This document shows, one piece after another, positions 8,787 through 18,126 of a stretch of DNA of 64,000 bases; the stretch's first letter is position 1; every line of letters begins with the position of its first letter. The translations under genes were made by a program, and so were the position numbers. Source of the stretch: Sphingomonas sp. Leaf230 (GTDB lineage Bacteria > Pseudomonadota > Alphaproteobacteria > Sphingomonadales > Sphingomonadaceae); assembly GCF_001421745.1 (NCBI RefSeq), contig NZ_LMKW01000001.1:860464-924463 (forward strand). Direction: 5' to 3'. The notes beneath the pieces were generated by a model, which did not search any database, was not told the origin of the DNA, and was given only the letters and a program-made list of their open reading frames with translations.

Positions 8787-9704
8787 CTACTCGGTCGAGC
8801 CCGTATGCATTAGGTGACGCACGTCGTCCGCTACCTGGTTGTTGGCGCCGAGCCGCTCGATCAACTGCGCCTGACGGCTGCCCCGCAAGCCGGCAGTCGT
8901 CAGCTGCTTGTCGCGGACATAGGTGTAGACCCCGCTGACCGCGTACGCCTGGACATGCGCGATGTTCGCCTTCTGCGCAGCTTGAGTACCGACGAACGTG
9001 TCGGACTCGAAGAAAGCGCGGCGGGTGAGCGGAGTCTCAAAGGCCAGTTCGATCACCGCGATCAGCGCACGCTCGGTCGGCACGAGATGATCGACGTTGG
9101 GTGCGGGCGGCGCGGGCTCGGCGTTGTCGTAGCGGTCCGGCAGGTGCAGCCGCAGTTGCAGCACCGCAGGGTCAGCGGCGAGCGTCCGGGCAAACTCGGT
9201 CATAAACCCACCGAACGCGTCCGCATCGTCGGTTGCCGCGCCGAAATGGACGTGGATACGGTCGAAGCCGTCGTCGCCATTGGGGATCGGATCCGCGATC
9301 CGGTCGACCAGCGTGCGCGATCCGCTTGGCAGCGCATAGGCGACGGTGGCGGCGAACATGTTCTGTTCGTCGGCAAACAGGATGTGGCTCGCGGCATTGA
9401 ACACGTCCTGGTCCGCCTTCGATGCGAAGCCGATCTCGACCCCGCCATCGAGTTCGTAGTCCGCGAACGGCGCGATCCCGTCGATCGCCGGCCAGAGATG
9501 CGCGTCCTGCTCGCGGTCCAGATGGTTCTGGACGTACCAGCCGAGCCCTGGGATGCGCGAACAGAGCGGGCCGTGGACGTCGCGCCAATAGGTCGCGAAT
9601 ACCTCGTGCGGCACGCGGGGACGACGCAATACCGTCGTGTAGCTGTTGATGACGATGCTGGCATCGCGCTGTGCATAGTCGGTCGTGGTCGAGGCTTTGG
9701 GCAT
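8787..9704 (-). CDS. EthD domain-containing protein
   Basis: A 305-residue protein. The start at 9704 (MPKASTTTDYAQ) has AGGAA at the right distance; a longer open frame upstream is unlikely to be used. The N-terminal half has the EthD/Dabb-type ferredoxin-like signature (VFATYWRDVHGPLC, then PGLGWYVQNHLD). The second half appears to be a diverged repeat of the same fold. EthD proteins are small accessory or ring-modifying proteins in degradation pathways; this long version has no known reaction. It follows the MFS transporter on the same strand with a gap of 90 bases and may be co-transcribed. Confidence 0.75.
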   Translation of the reverse strand: MPKASTTTDYAQRDASIVINSYTTVLRRPRVPHEVFATYWRDVHGPLCSRIPGLGWYVQNHLDREQDAHLWPAIDGIAPFADYELDGGVEIGFASKADQDVFNAASHILFADEQNMFAATVAYALPSGSRTLVDRIADPIPNGDDGFDRIHVHFGAATDDADAFGGFMTEFARTLAADPAVLQLRLHLPDRYDNAEPAPPAPNVDHLVPTERALIAVIELAFETPLTRRAFFESDTFVGTQAAQKANIAHVQAYAVSGVYTYVRDKQLTTAGLRGSRQAQLIERLGANNQVADDVRHLMHTGSTE

Positions 9705-9794
9705 GACTGGGTTCCTGATGACGGAAGGGTCGAACGCGCGAAGATAGAATGCAGGGCCCGGCGGGTGCGTAAGTTCCAGCACGAAACCCGATAG

Positions 9795-11000
9795 TTACGC
9801 GATGCTCCGGGTCTTCAGCCGGTTGACTACCGGCGTGACGAGCACCGCAAGGATGGCGATCGCGGCGGCGACATAGCCGACCGCGCCGAGCCCGAGATGC
9901 TGGATCACCGAGCCGCCGATGATGGCGCCGAGACCGATGCCGGCATTGGCCATCGACACGTTGAGCGTGCCGGCCAGCGCCTGCGCGTGGCTCGCCGACT
10001 GCATCACGCGAACCTGGCAGATCGGGTAGAGCGCGGTGTTGGCGATGCCCCAGACGGCGAGCGCCACTGCGAGCCAGGCATGCGAACCCGCGACCAACGT
10101 CGTCGCCGCCATTCCGACCGCCAGCACCAGCGACGTGATCGCCGTCACCAGCAACGGCCCGCGACCGACGAGCTGTCCCCCCAGCCAGTTGCCTGCGAGA
10201 CCGACGATGCCGAAGCCCATCAGCCACCAGCCCACCTGCCCCGCCGGAATGTGCGCGATCTGCTCCAGCGTGTCGGCGAGATAGGTATAGGCGGTGAACA
10301 TCGCGGTGAAGACGATCACCGACAGCACGACGTTGCCGAGGAAATACGGGTCTTTCAGGATGCGCGCCTGTTCGGCCAGCTTGACGCGCGCGGGGCGGGC
10401 CAGCGTCGGCATCACGACGAGCAACAGCACCGCCATCAGCAGCGACAGTCCCGACAATCCCCAGAACGTCCCGCGCCAGCCGAACGCGGTCGATGCGAGC
10501 GTCCCGAGCGGAATGCCGAGCACCATCGCGCCGGAAATCCCGAGATAGACGTTGGCGACCGCCTTGCCCGCCTTCTCAGGCCCCGCGAGTTCGCCCGCGG
10601 TCTCGCTCGCCGTGCCCCAGAACACCGGCAGCGCCAGCGCCGGCAGGAACCGCGCCAGGCCTAGAACCCAGATGTCCGGCGCGGCCGCGGCGAGCGCGTT
10701 GGCGGCGGCGAAGATCACGAGGATCACGACGAACAACCGCTTGCGCTCGAAATGCGACAACATCGCAGTCAGGAACGGGCCGGCGAGCATCACGGTGAAC
10801 GCGAACAGCGTCACGAGTTGCCCGGCGACCGTGATCGAGATGCCAAGGTCGCGCGACAGGCTCGGGAGCAGGCCGACGATGATGAACTCGGTCGTGACGA
10901 TCACGAACGCGGAGATCGCCAGTAGCAGCACGGCAAGGCCATGCCCCGCGGATTTTGCACCGGGCGGCGCGGCAGCAATGGGACGAACGGGGGACGACAT
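9795..11000 (-). CDS. MFS efflux transporter (DHA1 / AraJ-like)
   Basis: A 401-residue polytopic protein with about 12 hydrophobic segments. The ATG at 11000 is preceded by GGAG. Recognisable features are the first helix (AVLLLAISAFVIVTTEFI), a loop motif after helix 2-3 (LSHFERKRLFV), and the RFLPALALPVFWGTA segment typical of AraJ/YdhP-type drug or sugar efflux permeases. It is divergent from a LysR regulator, a classic regulator-target arrangement. The substrate cannot be read from sequence. Confidence 0.9.
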   Translation of the reverse strand: MSSPVRPIAAAPPGAKSAGHGLAVLLLAISAFVIVTTEFIIVGLLPSLSRDLGISITVAGQLVTLFAFTVMLAGPFLTAMLSHFERKRLFVVILVIFAAANALAAAAPDIWVLGLARFLPALALPVFWGTASETAGELAGPEKAGKAVANVYLGISGAMVLGIPLGTLASTAFGWRGTFWGLSGLSLLMAVLLLVVMPTLARPARVKLAEQARILKDPYFLGNVVLSVIVFTAMFTAYTYLADTLEQIAHIPAGQVGWWLMGFGIVGLAGNWLGGQLVGRGPLLVTAITSLVLAVGMAATTLVAGSHAWLAVALAVWGIANTALYPICQVRVMQSASHAQALAGTLNVSMANAGIGLGAIIGGSVIQHLGLGAVGYVAAAIAILAVLVTPVVNRLKTRSIA

Positions 11001-11082
11001 TGGCAAACTCCTATAGCTGCCGTCTCTACGCGCGACGAAAAGCGACGTCCTGCGGCATGTTTTCGCGTATGGCAGGACAATA

Positions 11083-11092
11083 ATTCCAGAAT
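11083..11092. promoter_or_regulatory. Possible LysR operator dyad
   Basis: ATTC-CA-GAAT in the 100-base gap between the divergent MFS and LysR genes, 8 bases before the LysR start. LysR proteins bind dyads with T-N11-A symmetry, and TAATTCCAGAATGGA fits only loosely. Low-confidence candidate for autoregulation. Confidence 0.25.
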
Positions 11093-11100
11093 GGACTCGC

Positions 11101-12009
11101 ATGATCCCCTCCGAACGCCTCAAGGGCATCGAAGCCTTCGTCAGTACCGCCGACGCCGGCAGCTTCACCGCGGCCGGCTTGCGGCTGAACCTGACCAACT
11201 CCGCGGTCAGCAAGAGCGTCGCCAGACTTGAGGCGCGGCTGGGTAGCCGGCTGTTCGAACGAACCACCCGTCGCCTGACGCTGACCGACGTCGGCGCCGC
11301 CTTCTACGAGACCTGCGTCCGCGTGCTCGAGGATCTCGCCGATGCCGAAGCGGTGCTTGCGGCGCACCGGTCGGAGATCGTCGGGCGGCTGAAGGTCGAC
11401 GTGCCGATCGCGTTCGGGCGGATGCAGGCGATGCCGCTGTTGCTCGCCTTCGCCGAACGCCATCCGAATTTACGCCCGAGCATCACCTTCACCGATCGGA
11501 AGATCGACATCGTCGAGGAGGGCATCGACGTCGCCATCCGGATCGGCGCGTCGGAGCCCTGGGCGGACAATCTCGGGCACCGCTATCTCGGCAGCGAGCG
11601 CGTCATAATCTGTGCCGCCCCCGCCTATCTCGCGCGGCGTGGGACACCGGCATCGGCGGACGATCTCGCACGGTTCGACTGCATCCTGTACGGGCGCAGC
11701 GACGGCAGCACGATCAAGTGGCGTTTTGCCGACGGCGCTGGCGGCATCGATGAGTGCGCGATGGATGGCCGCATCGTCCTTGGCAGCGCGGAGGCTCAGG
11801 TCGGAGCGGTCAAGGCCGGGTTCGGTATCGCGCAACTCGCGACCTGGTTGATCGAGGACGAACTCGCGCGCGGCGACCTGGTCGAGGTCCTTCCCGAACT
11901 GGCGACGGCGGGGCTGCCCCTGCATCTGATCTGGCCCCGGCGCCGGCAACTGAGCCCGAAGGTTGATGCGCTGCTCGATGCGCTGACCAGCGGACTTCGG
12001 ATTGCATGA
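11101..12009 (+). CDS. LysR-family transcriptional regulator
   Basis: A 302-residue protein with an N-terminal winged helix-turn-helix (residues about 5-62; GSFTAAGLRLNLTNSAVSKS and RLEARLGSRLFERTTR) and a C-terminal periplasmic-binding-type effector domain (from about 90; GRLKVDVPIAFGRM, VEEGIDVAIRIG). It belongs to the CrgA/DmlR-like group. Being divergent from the MFS gene, it probably controls that gene and itself in response to a small molecule. The effector is unknown. Confidence 0.93.
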   Translation: MIPSERLKGIEAFVSTADAGSFTAAGLRLNLTNSAVSKSVARLEARLGSRLFERTTRRLTLTDVGAAFYETCVRVLEDLADAEAVLAAHRSEIVGRLKVDVPIAFGRMQAMPLLLAFAERHPNLRPSITFTDRKIDIVEEGIDVAIRIGASEPWADNLGHRYLGSERVIICAAPAYLARRGTPASADDLARFDCILYGRSDGSTIKWRFADGAGGIDECAMDGRIVLGSAEAQVGAVKAGFGIAQLATWLIEDELARGDLVEVLPELATAGLPLHLIWPRRRQLSPKVDALLDALTSGLRIA

Positions 12010-12078
12010 CGAAGAGGTGAAAAGCGCGTCATCCCGCCATTTCCTGCAACTCGGCGTGGCATTGCCTGTTGGTGAAGG

Positions 12079-12852
12079 ATGACCATCTTCAACGATCAAA
12101 TCGCTATCGTCACCGGCGGCGAATCCGGCATCGGTGCCGCCTGCGCCAAGGCGCTCGGCGAGGCCGGCGCGCGTGTCGTCATCACCTATTTCAAGGACGC
12201 AGCGGCGGCGCAGGCGGTATGTGCGGCGATCGGCGGCACCGACCGTGCCATCGCCGTCCAGGCCGATGTCGGCGACGAAACCGCGATCGAACATTTGTTC
12301 GCGCAGGCGGAAGCGACGTTCGGCACGGTCACGCTGCTCGTCAACTCCGCGGGCCTCAACATGAGCGGCGTGATGCTGGTGGACATGGAACTGGCGCAGT
12401 TCGACCGGGTCATCCGCTCCGACCTCTACGGCCCGTTCCTGACGTGTCGCCGCATGGTCCGTGCTCTGGAAGCCAAGAATGCCAAGGGCCGCATCGTCAA
12501 CATCTCGTCGATCCACGAACGCGCGCCGCGACCCGGCGGCGTCGACTATGACTCCGCAAAGGGCGGCCTGTCGCAACTGACGGCGACGCTGGCGCTGGAA
12601 CTTGCGCCGAAGGGCATCGCGGTAAACGGTGTCGCGCCGGGCATGATCCTGACGCCGATGAACCAGTCCGCGCTCGATCATCCGCAGGAGCTCGCCGCCA
12701 AGGAGGCCGCGATCCCGTGGAAGCGCGCCGGACGGCCCGACGAGGTAGCGTCGCTGGTGACGTTCCTGCTCTCGCCGGCCGCGGACTATATCACTGGCAC
12801 GACGGTGACGATCGATGGCGCGCTGTCGCTGACCGTGGCGCAGGGCGCGTGA
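12079..12852 (+). CDS. Short-chain dehydrogenase/reductase (SDR)
   Basis: A 257-residue classical SDR, a cytoplasmic NAD(P)-dependent alcohol or sugar oxidoreductase. Cofactor motif TGGESGIG at residues 12-19, structural NSAG, catalytic Ser in NISSIHE, Tyr-Lys in VDYDSAKGG, and AVNGVAPGMILTPM near the end. The profile is close to glucose 1-dehydrogenase-type SDRs. Its TGA overlaps the ATG of the next gene (TGATG at 12850), so the two are probably translationally coupled. This suggests a shared sugar-related substrate. Confidence 0.92.
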   Translation: MTIFNDQIAIVTGGESGIGAACAKALGEAGARVVITYFKDAAAAQAVCAAIGGTDRAIAVQADVGDETAIEHLFAQAEATFGTVTLLVNSAGLNMSGVMLVDMELAQFDRVIRSDLYGPFLTCRRMVRALEAKNAKGRIVNISSIHERAPRPGGVDYDSAKGGLSQLTATLALELAPKGIAVNGVAPGMILTPMNQSALDHPQELAAKEAAIPWKRAGRPDEVASLVTFLLSPAADYITGTTVTIDGALSLTVAQGA

Positions 12853-13748
12853 TGGTCACCTACGCGGTCGAGCAGCTCGACACCGTCGCGATCTCGACCA
12901 ATTCGGTGATCGACGGCATGGACCTGATGAGCCCGTTCGTCTGGAAGGAGGGCGACCTCTACCGGATCATGGTCCGCGGCGTTCCCCATCCGCTCGGGGC
13001 GCACGACCCGACCGGGATCATTGCCCGCGGCGAAAGTCGCGACGGCCTGTCGTTCACGATGGACCCCGGCCTCGCGATCACCCCCGGCCCCGGCGCGGAG
13101 GACATGGGTGGTTGCGAGGACCCGACCGTCCTGGTGACGCACGATCACCAATATCTGATCTACTACACCGGCGTCGATGCGGACCGCTCGCAGGGCTGCA
13201 TGATCCTCGCCGCCGGCCGCGACCTGACGGCGCTGGTCAAGGAGGATCTGGTCCTCAAGGCGCCGCCGGGCGAGGGCAACATCAAGGAGGCCACGCTGGT
13301 GCAGACCAGCGCGGGCGAGTGGCGGCTGTTCTACGAATACGCCGCGGATGGCGCGTCGCGGATCGGCATGGCGGGCGGACCCACTGCAAAAGGTCCGTGG
13401 ACCGTGCGGCCCGATCCGTTCGGGATCCGTGAGGACAGTTGGGACAATTGGCATCTGTCGACCGGGCCGATCTGGCAAGCCGAGGGTGCCGATCCAGTGA
13501 TGTTCTACAACGGCGCGACGCATGACGCGCGGTGGCGGATCGGCTGGATCAGCTTCAGTCCCGATCTCTCGCGGGTCACGGGGCGCGGGTTGGAACCGCT
13601 GCTCGTGCCGCCGCCTGCGCTGAGCCGCGAGGCCACCGATATCGCGTTTGCCGCGTCTACCGTCGCGGAAGGCGACCAGATCGCGCTGTATTATTCGCTC
13701 GAGGACCGCATGCTGCGGCGGGCGTTGATCGGGCGCTATAGTCGCTGA
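12852..13748 (+). CDS. GH130/GH43-like five-bladed beta-propeller glycosidase or phosphorylase
   Basis: A 298-residue protein whose ATG overlaps the SDR stop. Repeating motifs of a five-blade propeller are visible: MSPFVWKEGDLYRIMVRG, GGCEDPTVLVTHDHQYLIYY, GNIKEATLVQTSAGEWRLFY, WDNWHLSTGPIW and ATDIAFAAST. The CEDPTV element is similar to the G-x-EDPR signature of GH130 mannoside phosphorylases, but the Arg is replaced. No signal peptide is visible, so it probably acts in the cytoplasm with the SDR. The exact sugar is unknown, and a GH43- or GH32-like hydrolase remains possible. Confidence 0.7.
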   Translation: MVTYAVEQLDTVAISTNSVIDGMDLMSPFVWKEGDLYRIMVRGVPHPLGAHDPTGIIARGESRDGLSFTMDPGLAITPGPGAEDMGGCEDPTVLVTHDHQYLIYYTGVDADRSQGCMILAAGRDLTALVKEDLVLKAPPGEGNIKEATLVQTSAGEWRLFYEYAADGASRIGMAGGPTAKGPWTVRPDPFGIREDSWDNWHLSTGPIWQAEGADPVMFYNGATHDARWRIGWISFSPDLSRVTGRGLEPLLVPPPALSREATDIAFAASTVAEGDQIALYYSLEDRMLRRALIGRYSR

Positions 13749-13758
13749 CTCGGAGAAT

Positions 13759-13786
13759 GGTCGCGGGCGGCGTACCGTCCGCGACC
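13759..13786. terminator. Bidirectional hairpin terminator
   Basis: GGTCGCGGGCGG (13759-13770), loop CGTA, CCGTCCGCGACC (13775-13786) form a 12-base-pair stem with one G-U pair, between two convergent genes that end at 13748 and 13795. There is no clear T-run, so termination may be weak or factor-assisted. Confidence 0.65.
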
Positions 13787-13794
13787 CTTGATCA

Positions 13795-14016
13795 TCAGCC
13801 GTGCGCGCGAGCAGCGGCTTTCTGCGCGCGTGCCTGTTTGGCGTAGTGGTGATGCGCGGCGACGCATCCGATGGCGGCCCCGGCAACAGCATGGCCCTTA
13901 CCGACGAAATGCCCACCGACGCCGCCAGCAGCAGCGCCGCGGATGCAGCCCTTCGCCAACACGGGCGACGCCGTCATCGCGAGGAGCGGAAGAGCGAGCA
14001 GGGTAATGAAGCGCAT
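13795..14016 (-). CDS. Small secreted glycine-zipper-like protein
   Basis: A 73-residue protein preceded by AAGGA. The signal peptide MRFITLLALPLLAMTASPVLA leaves a mature chain of about 50 residues with KGCIRGAAAGGVGGHFVG and GHAVAGAAIGCVAAHHHYA. The Gly/Ala-rich pattern with two Cys resembles the small glycine-zipper periplasmic or outer-membrane proteins common in sphingomonads. The basic, His-containing tail is notable. Function unknown. It appears monocistronic. Confidence 0.75.
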   Translation of the reverse strand: MRFITLLALPLLAMTASPVLAKGCIRGAAAGGVGGHFVGKGHAVAGAAIGCVAAHHHYAKQARAQKAAARAHG

Positions 14017-14248
14017 GGCGGTATCCTTGAAAGCACTGCAGGAAGACCTGAAATACCGTTCAAGCCGCCACCGTGTTCCGTGAGAAATTCGTCATGTTCT
14101 GCATGTGCGAAGGTCTCGTCAACGATACGAACTGTCCGCCATAAGATATTGAAGTTGCGGTAGTCCTGTAACGAGCGGCACATTTACCGATCCGGGTACG
14201 ACGCGCCGGCGTTGCATCCCGATCCGAAAGAACCGAAAGCTACGAACC

Positions 14249-14746
14249 ATGATTGCCCTGTATCTCGCGGCGTTGTCGATGACGCCCAATGCCGCCTTCA
14301 AACCGATCGGTCCCGACGCGGCGAAATGCACAGCGGGTAGCACCCACTCGGCGATGCTGGTCGTCGTCGAGGGGTTCAAAGCGCGCACCGGAACCGTTCG
14401 TGTCCGCACGTTCGGGGGATCGCCGTCGACCTATTTCGACAAGAAAAAGACGCTGTTGCGCACCGAAGTTCCGACGCCGCGCGAAGGCCGGGTCGCGATC
14501 TGCATGCCGGTCGATCGGCCGGGCGTCTATGCGGTCGACGTGCGCCACGACATCAACGCCAACGACAAGACTGACCGCAGCGACGGCGGCGGGGCGTCGG
14601 GTAATCCGCATGTCACGCTGTTCGACATGCTGTTCTCGCGCAAACCCGATCCGAAGATCGTCCAGGTGCGTGTCGGATCGGGCACGACGGTCGTGCCGGT
14701 CACCCTCACCTACCTGCAAGGCGGATCGCTGCAGCCGATCCGATGA
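14249..14746 (+). CDS. DUF2141 domain protein, copy 1
   Basis: A 165-residue protein with an N-terminal hydrophobic segment (MIALYLAALSMTP) and the DUF2141 beta-sandwich signature: VVVEGFKARTGTVRVRTF, then CMPVDRPGVYAVDVRHDINANDK, where the DxNxNxK segment looks like a metal-binding loop. DUF2141 proteins are predicted to be exported and have no known reaction. A second family member is at 37556-38062. The gene converges on the TonB receptor gene with only a 4-base gap, at the edge of the first sigma-FecR-receptor locus. In the second locus the DUF2141 gene is also at the edge. Confidence 0.85.
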   Translation: MIALYLAALSMTPNAAFKPIGPDAAKCTAGSTHSAMLVVVEGFKARTGTVRVRTFGGSPSTYFDKKKTLLRTEVPTPREGRVAICMPVDRPGVYAVDVRHDINANDKTDRSDGGGASGNPHVTLFDMLFSRKPDPKIVQVRVGSGTTVVPVTLTYLQGGSLQPIR

Positions 14747-14750
14747 TCGA

Positions 14751-17144
14751 TCACCAGCCGATCGCGCCGCCCAGCCGGAACGTGCGTGGCCGCAGTGGCG
14801 TGTATTCGTTACGCGCCGCCAGCGCGAACGGGTTGCCGCCGGCAAAGCGGTCTCCCTTCACGTCGAACAGGTTCTCGACGGTGGCGGTCAGTCGGATGGT
14901 ATTCCGCGTCCACGTTCCGCCAAGGTGCGTGCTGCCATATTCCCCCTGTGACACATCGAGCGGGGCCTGCGTCCCGACGGTCGACCGGCCGACGTAGCGC
15001 CATCCCGCGTCGACGCTGACGTGCGTATCGACGCTGAGCGACCATTCATAGCCGACGCTTCCCGAGACCGCGAAGGGCGGCGTGTTGGGCAGCCGTGCGC
15101 CGACCTGCCGACGGAATGCCGGATCGGGATCGGCGACGTGGGTCTCGTTGAGGAACATCGCCATGTCGATCTTCAAGCCGGACAGCGGCACCCAGTTGGC
15201 GCTCGCCTCAAGCCCATAAATATGGCTGTTGCCGAGATTGGTGGTGAACGGAAAGCCGGATTTGTCGACCAGATCCGCCTGGATATGCCGCCAGTCGGTC
15301 AGCGAAGCACCGATCGATGCGGAAAGCCCGCGCGGTCCATGCCGCTCCTTGCGCAGGCCGATCTCTCCGACGTGAATGGTATCGCGAACCAGATCGGTAA
15401 CGCGGCCGACGCCCGGCGCCACTGTGATCCCCCCGGTCCGGAAACCCGATTGGTAGCGGGCATACGCCGCCAGCGTCGGGGTCAGCAGCCAGGATACGCC
15501 GAGCGTCGGATCGAGTCGGGTCGAACTGAGTCCGCGGATGTATGTCGTCGTCTTGAGCTTGGCGATCGGGTCGCCGTCGGTACGCTGATGCGTCAGTCGT
15601 GCCCCCGCGGTGATCGTCAACGCCGGGTTGATCGCGATCCCTGCCTCGCCGAACACCGCCGCATCGAGCGTCCGGTTGGTGACACCGACGATGTCGCGCA
15701 GCTTGTCCGGCGCGCCATATCGGCGTGCATACGCATCGCGCGCGTGGATGAGCGCGACGCCTACCAGCCAACCGGCGCCGTTAGGCTTTGCGCGCGACAG
15801 GCGTGTCTCGTGCGAGAACAGACGGCTGCGTTCGTCGGTGTCGTAGGCGATCGGCGCGTCCGGGCGGATCGGCCGCGTGGCGTCGAACCGGCTCTCCGCA
15901 TCGCGGTGGACGAACCCGGTCGCCGAGACGAGGTGCAGCCCGTCCTCCCAACGCCTGTCGACCACGACACGCCCGAGGAAATATTGCTGGCTGAACGGCT
16001 GCGCCAGCAGGGACGCGCGCGAGAGCGATCCCATTCCGCGCTCGGCATATTGCAGGTCGGGGGCGGTCAAATTCTGGATCACGACACCCGCGTCGATCGT
16101 CCACCCGCTTGCCCGAACGACACGGACGTCGAGGCGTACGCCCGTGGTCGCCACGCGGTTGACGTTGTGCAGGCCGCGGCGGATATCGTCGATATAGCCA
16201 CCTTCGACGACTCGGTAGCCGACCGCGCGTACGCCAGCGACGCCAGCCTTGATCGGTATGTTGACCATCCCGGCGATATCGCCGCCCGGATCGCCCGACT
16301 TGGTCGCGCTGACGCCGCCCGACACATTGGCCGACACCCCCGACAGATCGACCGCGTGCGGCACCAGCCTGACGATCCCCCCGATCGCGCCTGCGCCGTA
16401 CAGCGTGCCCTGCGGCCCCTCGAGGACCTCGACCTGGTCGACGTCGTACAGGTTGAGGCCGGGTTCGGGACCGTTATAGGCGACCGGCACCTCGCCAAAG
16501 TAGACGTTGGCGGTCGATTGCGTCGGGCCAGTGAAGCTGCTGTCCGCGACCCCGCGGATGAACAGCTTGTTGCGACCGGCACCCAGCGCCGTGCTCTGCA
16601 GGATCGGCGTCGCGGCGATCGCCTCATCCATGCCGTTCGCGGCATCGTTGCGGATGTTCACGGTGCTTGCCGGTCGCAGGATCGTGAGCGCGCCGGGAAA
16701 GCGCAGTCGGGACGTCGCGCGCTTGGTCGCGGTGACGATGATTTCGGGCGACACTTCGACCGGCGGCGGCGTCAGGGGGTGTCTCGGTTTCGGTTGGGGT
16801 TCGCGAGCGACTGGCTGCCGGACGACAGCGCGACGAACGATCCTAAAGCTGCCTCCGCCAAGTCGTTGCGCGGTGTACGGGGTGCCGGCGAGCATCTGGT
16901 CGAGGGCTGTGGCCGCGGTTAGTCGGCCCCTCGCCCCCCTCGTCGTGACCCGCGACAATCCAGGCTCCGCGCTGCCGATATCGACGCCCGCCTGCTGCGC
17001 AAGCACCGCGATCGCGCGATCGAGCGGCCCCGGCGCAACGGCAATCGCCCGCCGCTCCGCTGCGCGAGCGGGCGTAGACAGCGACGGTGCAAGAAGGGTG
17101 GCGGCGAGGAGCGATACGGCCAGGTTGAATTTACGGACCGGCAT
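14751..17144 (-). CDS. STN-domain TonB-dependent outer-membrane receptor (transducer), locus 1
   Basis: A 797-residue receptor. The ATG at 17144 lies inside the end of fecR (14-base overlap) and gives the signal peptide MPVRKFNLAVSLLAATLLAP. After it comes a secretin/TonB short N-terminal (STN) domain (about residues 30-105), the signalling module of FecA-type transducers, then a Pro-rich linker, the plug (EIIVTATKRATSR, FIRGVADSSFTGPTQ, VEVLEGPQGTLYGAGAIGGI) and a 22-strand barrel ending in RTFRLGGAIGW. With the FecR and sigma genes just upstream it forms a cell-surface signalling relay in which ligand binding outside activates a sigma factor inside. The ligand is unknown. The short Ala/Gly-rich plug lacks obvious siderophore clues. 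It is paralogous to the receptor at 30120-32486. Confidence 0.93.
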   Translation of the reverse strand: MPVRKFNLAVSLLAATLLAPSLSTPARAAERRAIAVAPGPLDRAIAVLAQQAGVDIGSAEPGLSRVTTRGARGRLTAATALDQMLAGTPYTAQRLGGGSFRIVRRAVVRQPVAREPQPKPRHPLTPPPVEVSPEIIVTATKRATSRLRFPGALTILRPASTVNIRNDAANGMDEAIAATPILQSTALGAGRNKLFIRGVADSSFTGPTQSTANVYFGEVPVAYNGPEPGLNLYDVDQVEVLEGPQGTLYGAGAIGGIVRLVPHAVDLSGVSANVSGGVSATKSGDPGGDIAGMVNIPIKAGVAGVRAVGYRVVEGGYIDDIRRGLHNVNRVATTGVRLDVRVVRASGWTIDAGVVIQNLTAPDLQYAERGMGSLSRASLLAQPFSQQYFLGRVVVDRRWEDGLHLVSATGFVHRDAESRFDATRPIRPDAPIAYDTDERSRLFSHETRLSRAKPNGAGWLVGVALIHARDAYARRYGAPDKLRDIVGVTNRTLDAAVFGEAGIAINPALTITAGARLTHQRTDGDPIAKLKTTTYIRGLSSTRLDPTLGVSWLLTPTLAAYARYQSGFRTGGITVAPGVGRVTDLVRDTIHVGEIGLRKERHGPRGLSASIGASLTDWRHIQADLVDKSGFPFTTNLGNSHIYGLEASANWVPLSGLKIDMAMFLNETHVADPDPAFRRQVGARLPNTPPFAVSGSVGYEWSLSVDTHVSVDAGWRYVGRSTVGTQAPLDVSQGEYGSTHLGGTWTRNTIRLTATVENLFDVKGDRFAGGNPFALAARNEYTPLRPRTFRLGGAIGW

Positions 17145-18126
17145 GGCCTCCGACCAGACGCCAGCGGCCATTAACATGCTCCGCCCGAGCGCCGATCAGC
17201 GCTGCGGCGCGCGGGATCAGGCTGTCGGCTCCGCCCGTCACGCCGATCGATCCGGTGAACCGCGTTTCCGCCAGTCCGGGATCGACGCGCACGACCGTAC
17301 CGGTGCTGCGTTCCAATGCTGCGGCGACGAGGCGAACCGGCGTTTGCTGGAAAACCAGCCGGCCTTTACGCCAGCTGCCGACGTCGTCGATCGCGATACC
17401 CGACATCCGCGGCGCGCCGCCATCGACATGCGACAACGCCGCACCGGCGGTCAGCATGATGCGTTCCTGTTCGGGCTGGAACATCACCGCACCCTCGGCA
17501 ACCTGCACGCCGAGATGCGCGCCGACGCGGGCGACGTTGAAGACGGTGCCGACGTCCTGCAACCGCATCGTCCCCGACTGGACGACGAAGGGATGCGCGG
17601 CGTCGTGCGTGACCCGGAAGATCGCTTCGCCGCGTTCCAGCGTGACCAGCCGCGCACTGCTGTCGTCGACCGCGAGCCTGGTGCCGCCGTTCAGGTCGAT
17701 ACCGCTGCCGTCAGCGAGCGTCACGCTGCGGCGAACCCCGGCGGGTGTCTCTATGATCCGCGCCGCCGTCTTTGACGGGTTTTCGAGCGGTAGCATAACG
17801 CCAACGATCCCCGCCGCCGCCAGTCCGCTGACGGCTCCCATCACCCAGCGCCGCCGCGGTGTCGGTCGGTCGTCGTTGGCGGCAACTGGCGGTAGTGCTT
17901 GCGACCAATCCGGCGGGCTCAGCGCGTCGGTCAGTTCCGCGTCCGCGACCGCCAGCGCGTCATAGGCGCGCGCGTTTTGCGGGTCAGCCTCAATCCAGTC
18001 GGCGAATGCCGTCCATGCGCCACCATCGGCCGTCGGCAAGCGGAGGTGCCACGCGACCGCCTCGGCTGCGGCGTGTTCGCCGTAACCCGGGCCGTAATCG
18101 CCGTCCTTGCCCCACTCATCGACCAT
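17131..18126 (-). CDS. FecR-family anti-sigma factor / signal transducer, locus 1
   Basis: A 331-residue single-pass inner-membrane protein. I chose the ATG at 18126 because AGGAGGA sits 8 bases upstream; a longer frame reaches 18240. Order: cytoplasmic DUF4880/FecR-N region (AVAWHLRLPTADGGAWTAF), membrane segment around residues 95-115 (GAVSGLAAAGIVGVMLPL), periplasmic FecR domain (RSVTLADGSGIDLNGGTRL, VGTVFNVARVG) and a C-terminal STN-like region that contacts the receptor. FecR proteins hold the sigma factor inactive or co-activate it. The gene overlaps sigma by 11 bases and the receptor by 14. Confidence 0.92.
   Translation of the reverse strand: MVDEWGKDGDYGPGYGEHAAAEAVAWHLRLPTADGGAWTAFADWIEADPQNARAYDALAVADAELTDALSPPDWSQALPPVAANDDRPTPRRRWVMGAVSGLAAAGIVGVMLPLENPSKTAARIIETPAGVRRSVTLADGSGIDLNGGTRLAVDDSSARLVTLERGEAIFRVTHDAAHPFVVQSGTMRLQDVGTVFNVARVGAHLGVQVAEGAVMFQPEQERIMLTAGAALSHVDGGAPRMSGIAIDDVGSWRKGRLVFQQTPVRLVAAALERSTGTVVRVDPGLAETRFTGSIGVTGGADSLIPRAAALIGARAEHVNGRWRLVGGHAGP

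Noticed and set aside
15021..16922. Open frame of 633 codons opposite the first TonB receptor
   Set aside because: Arg-rich antisense composition without start signals or family motifs.
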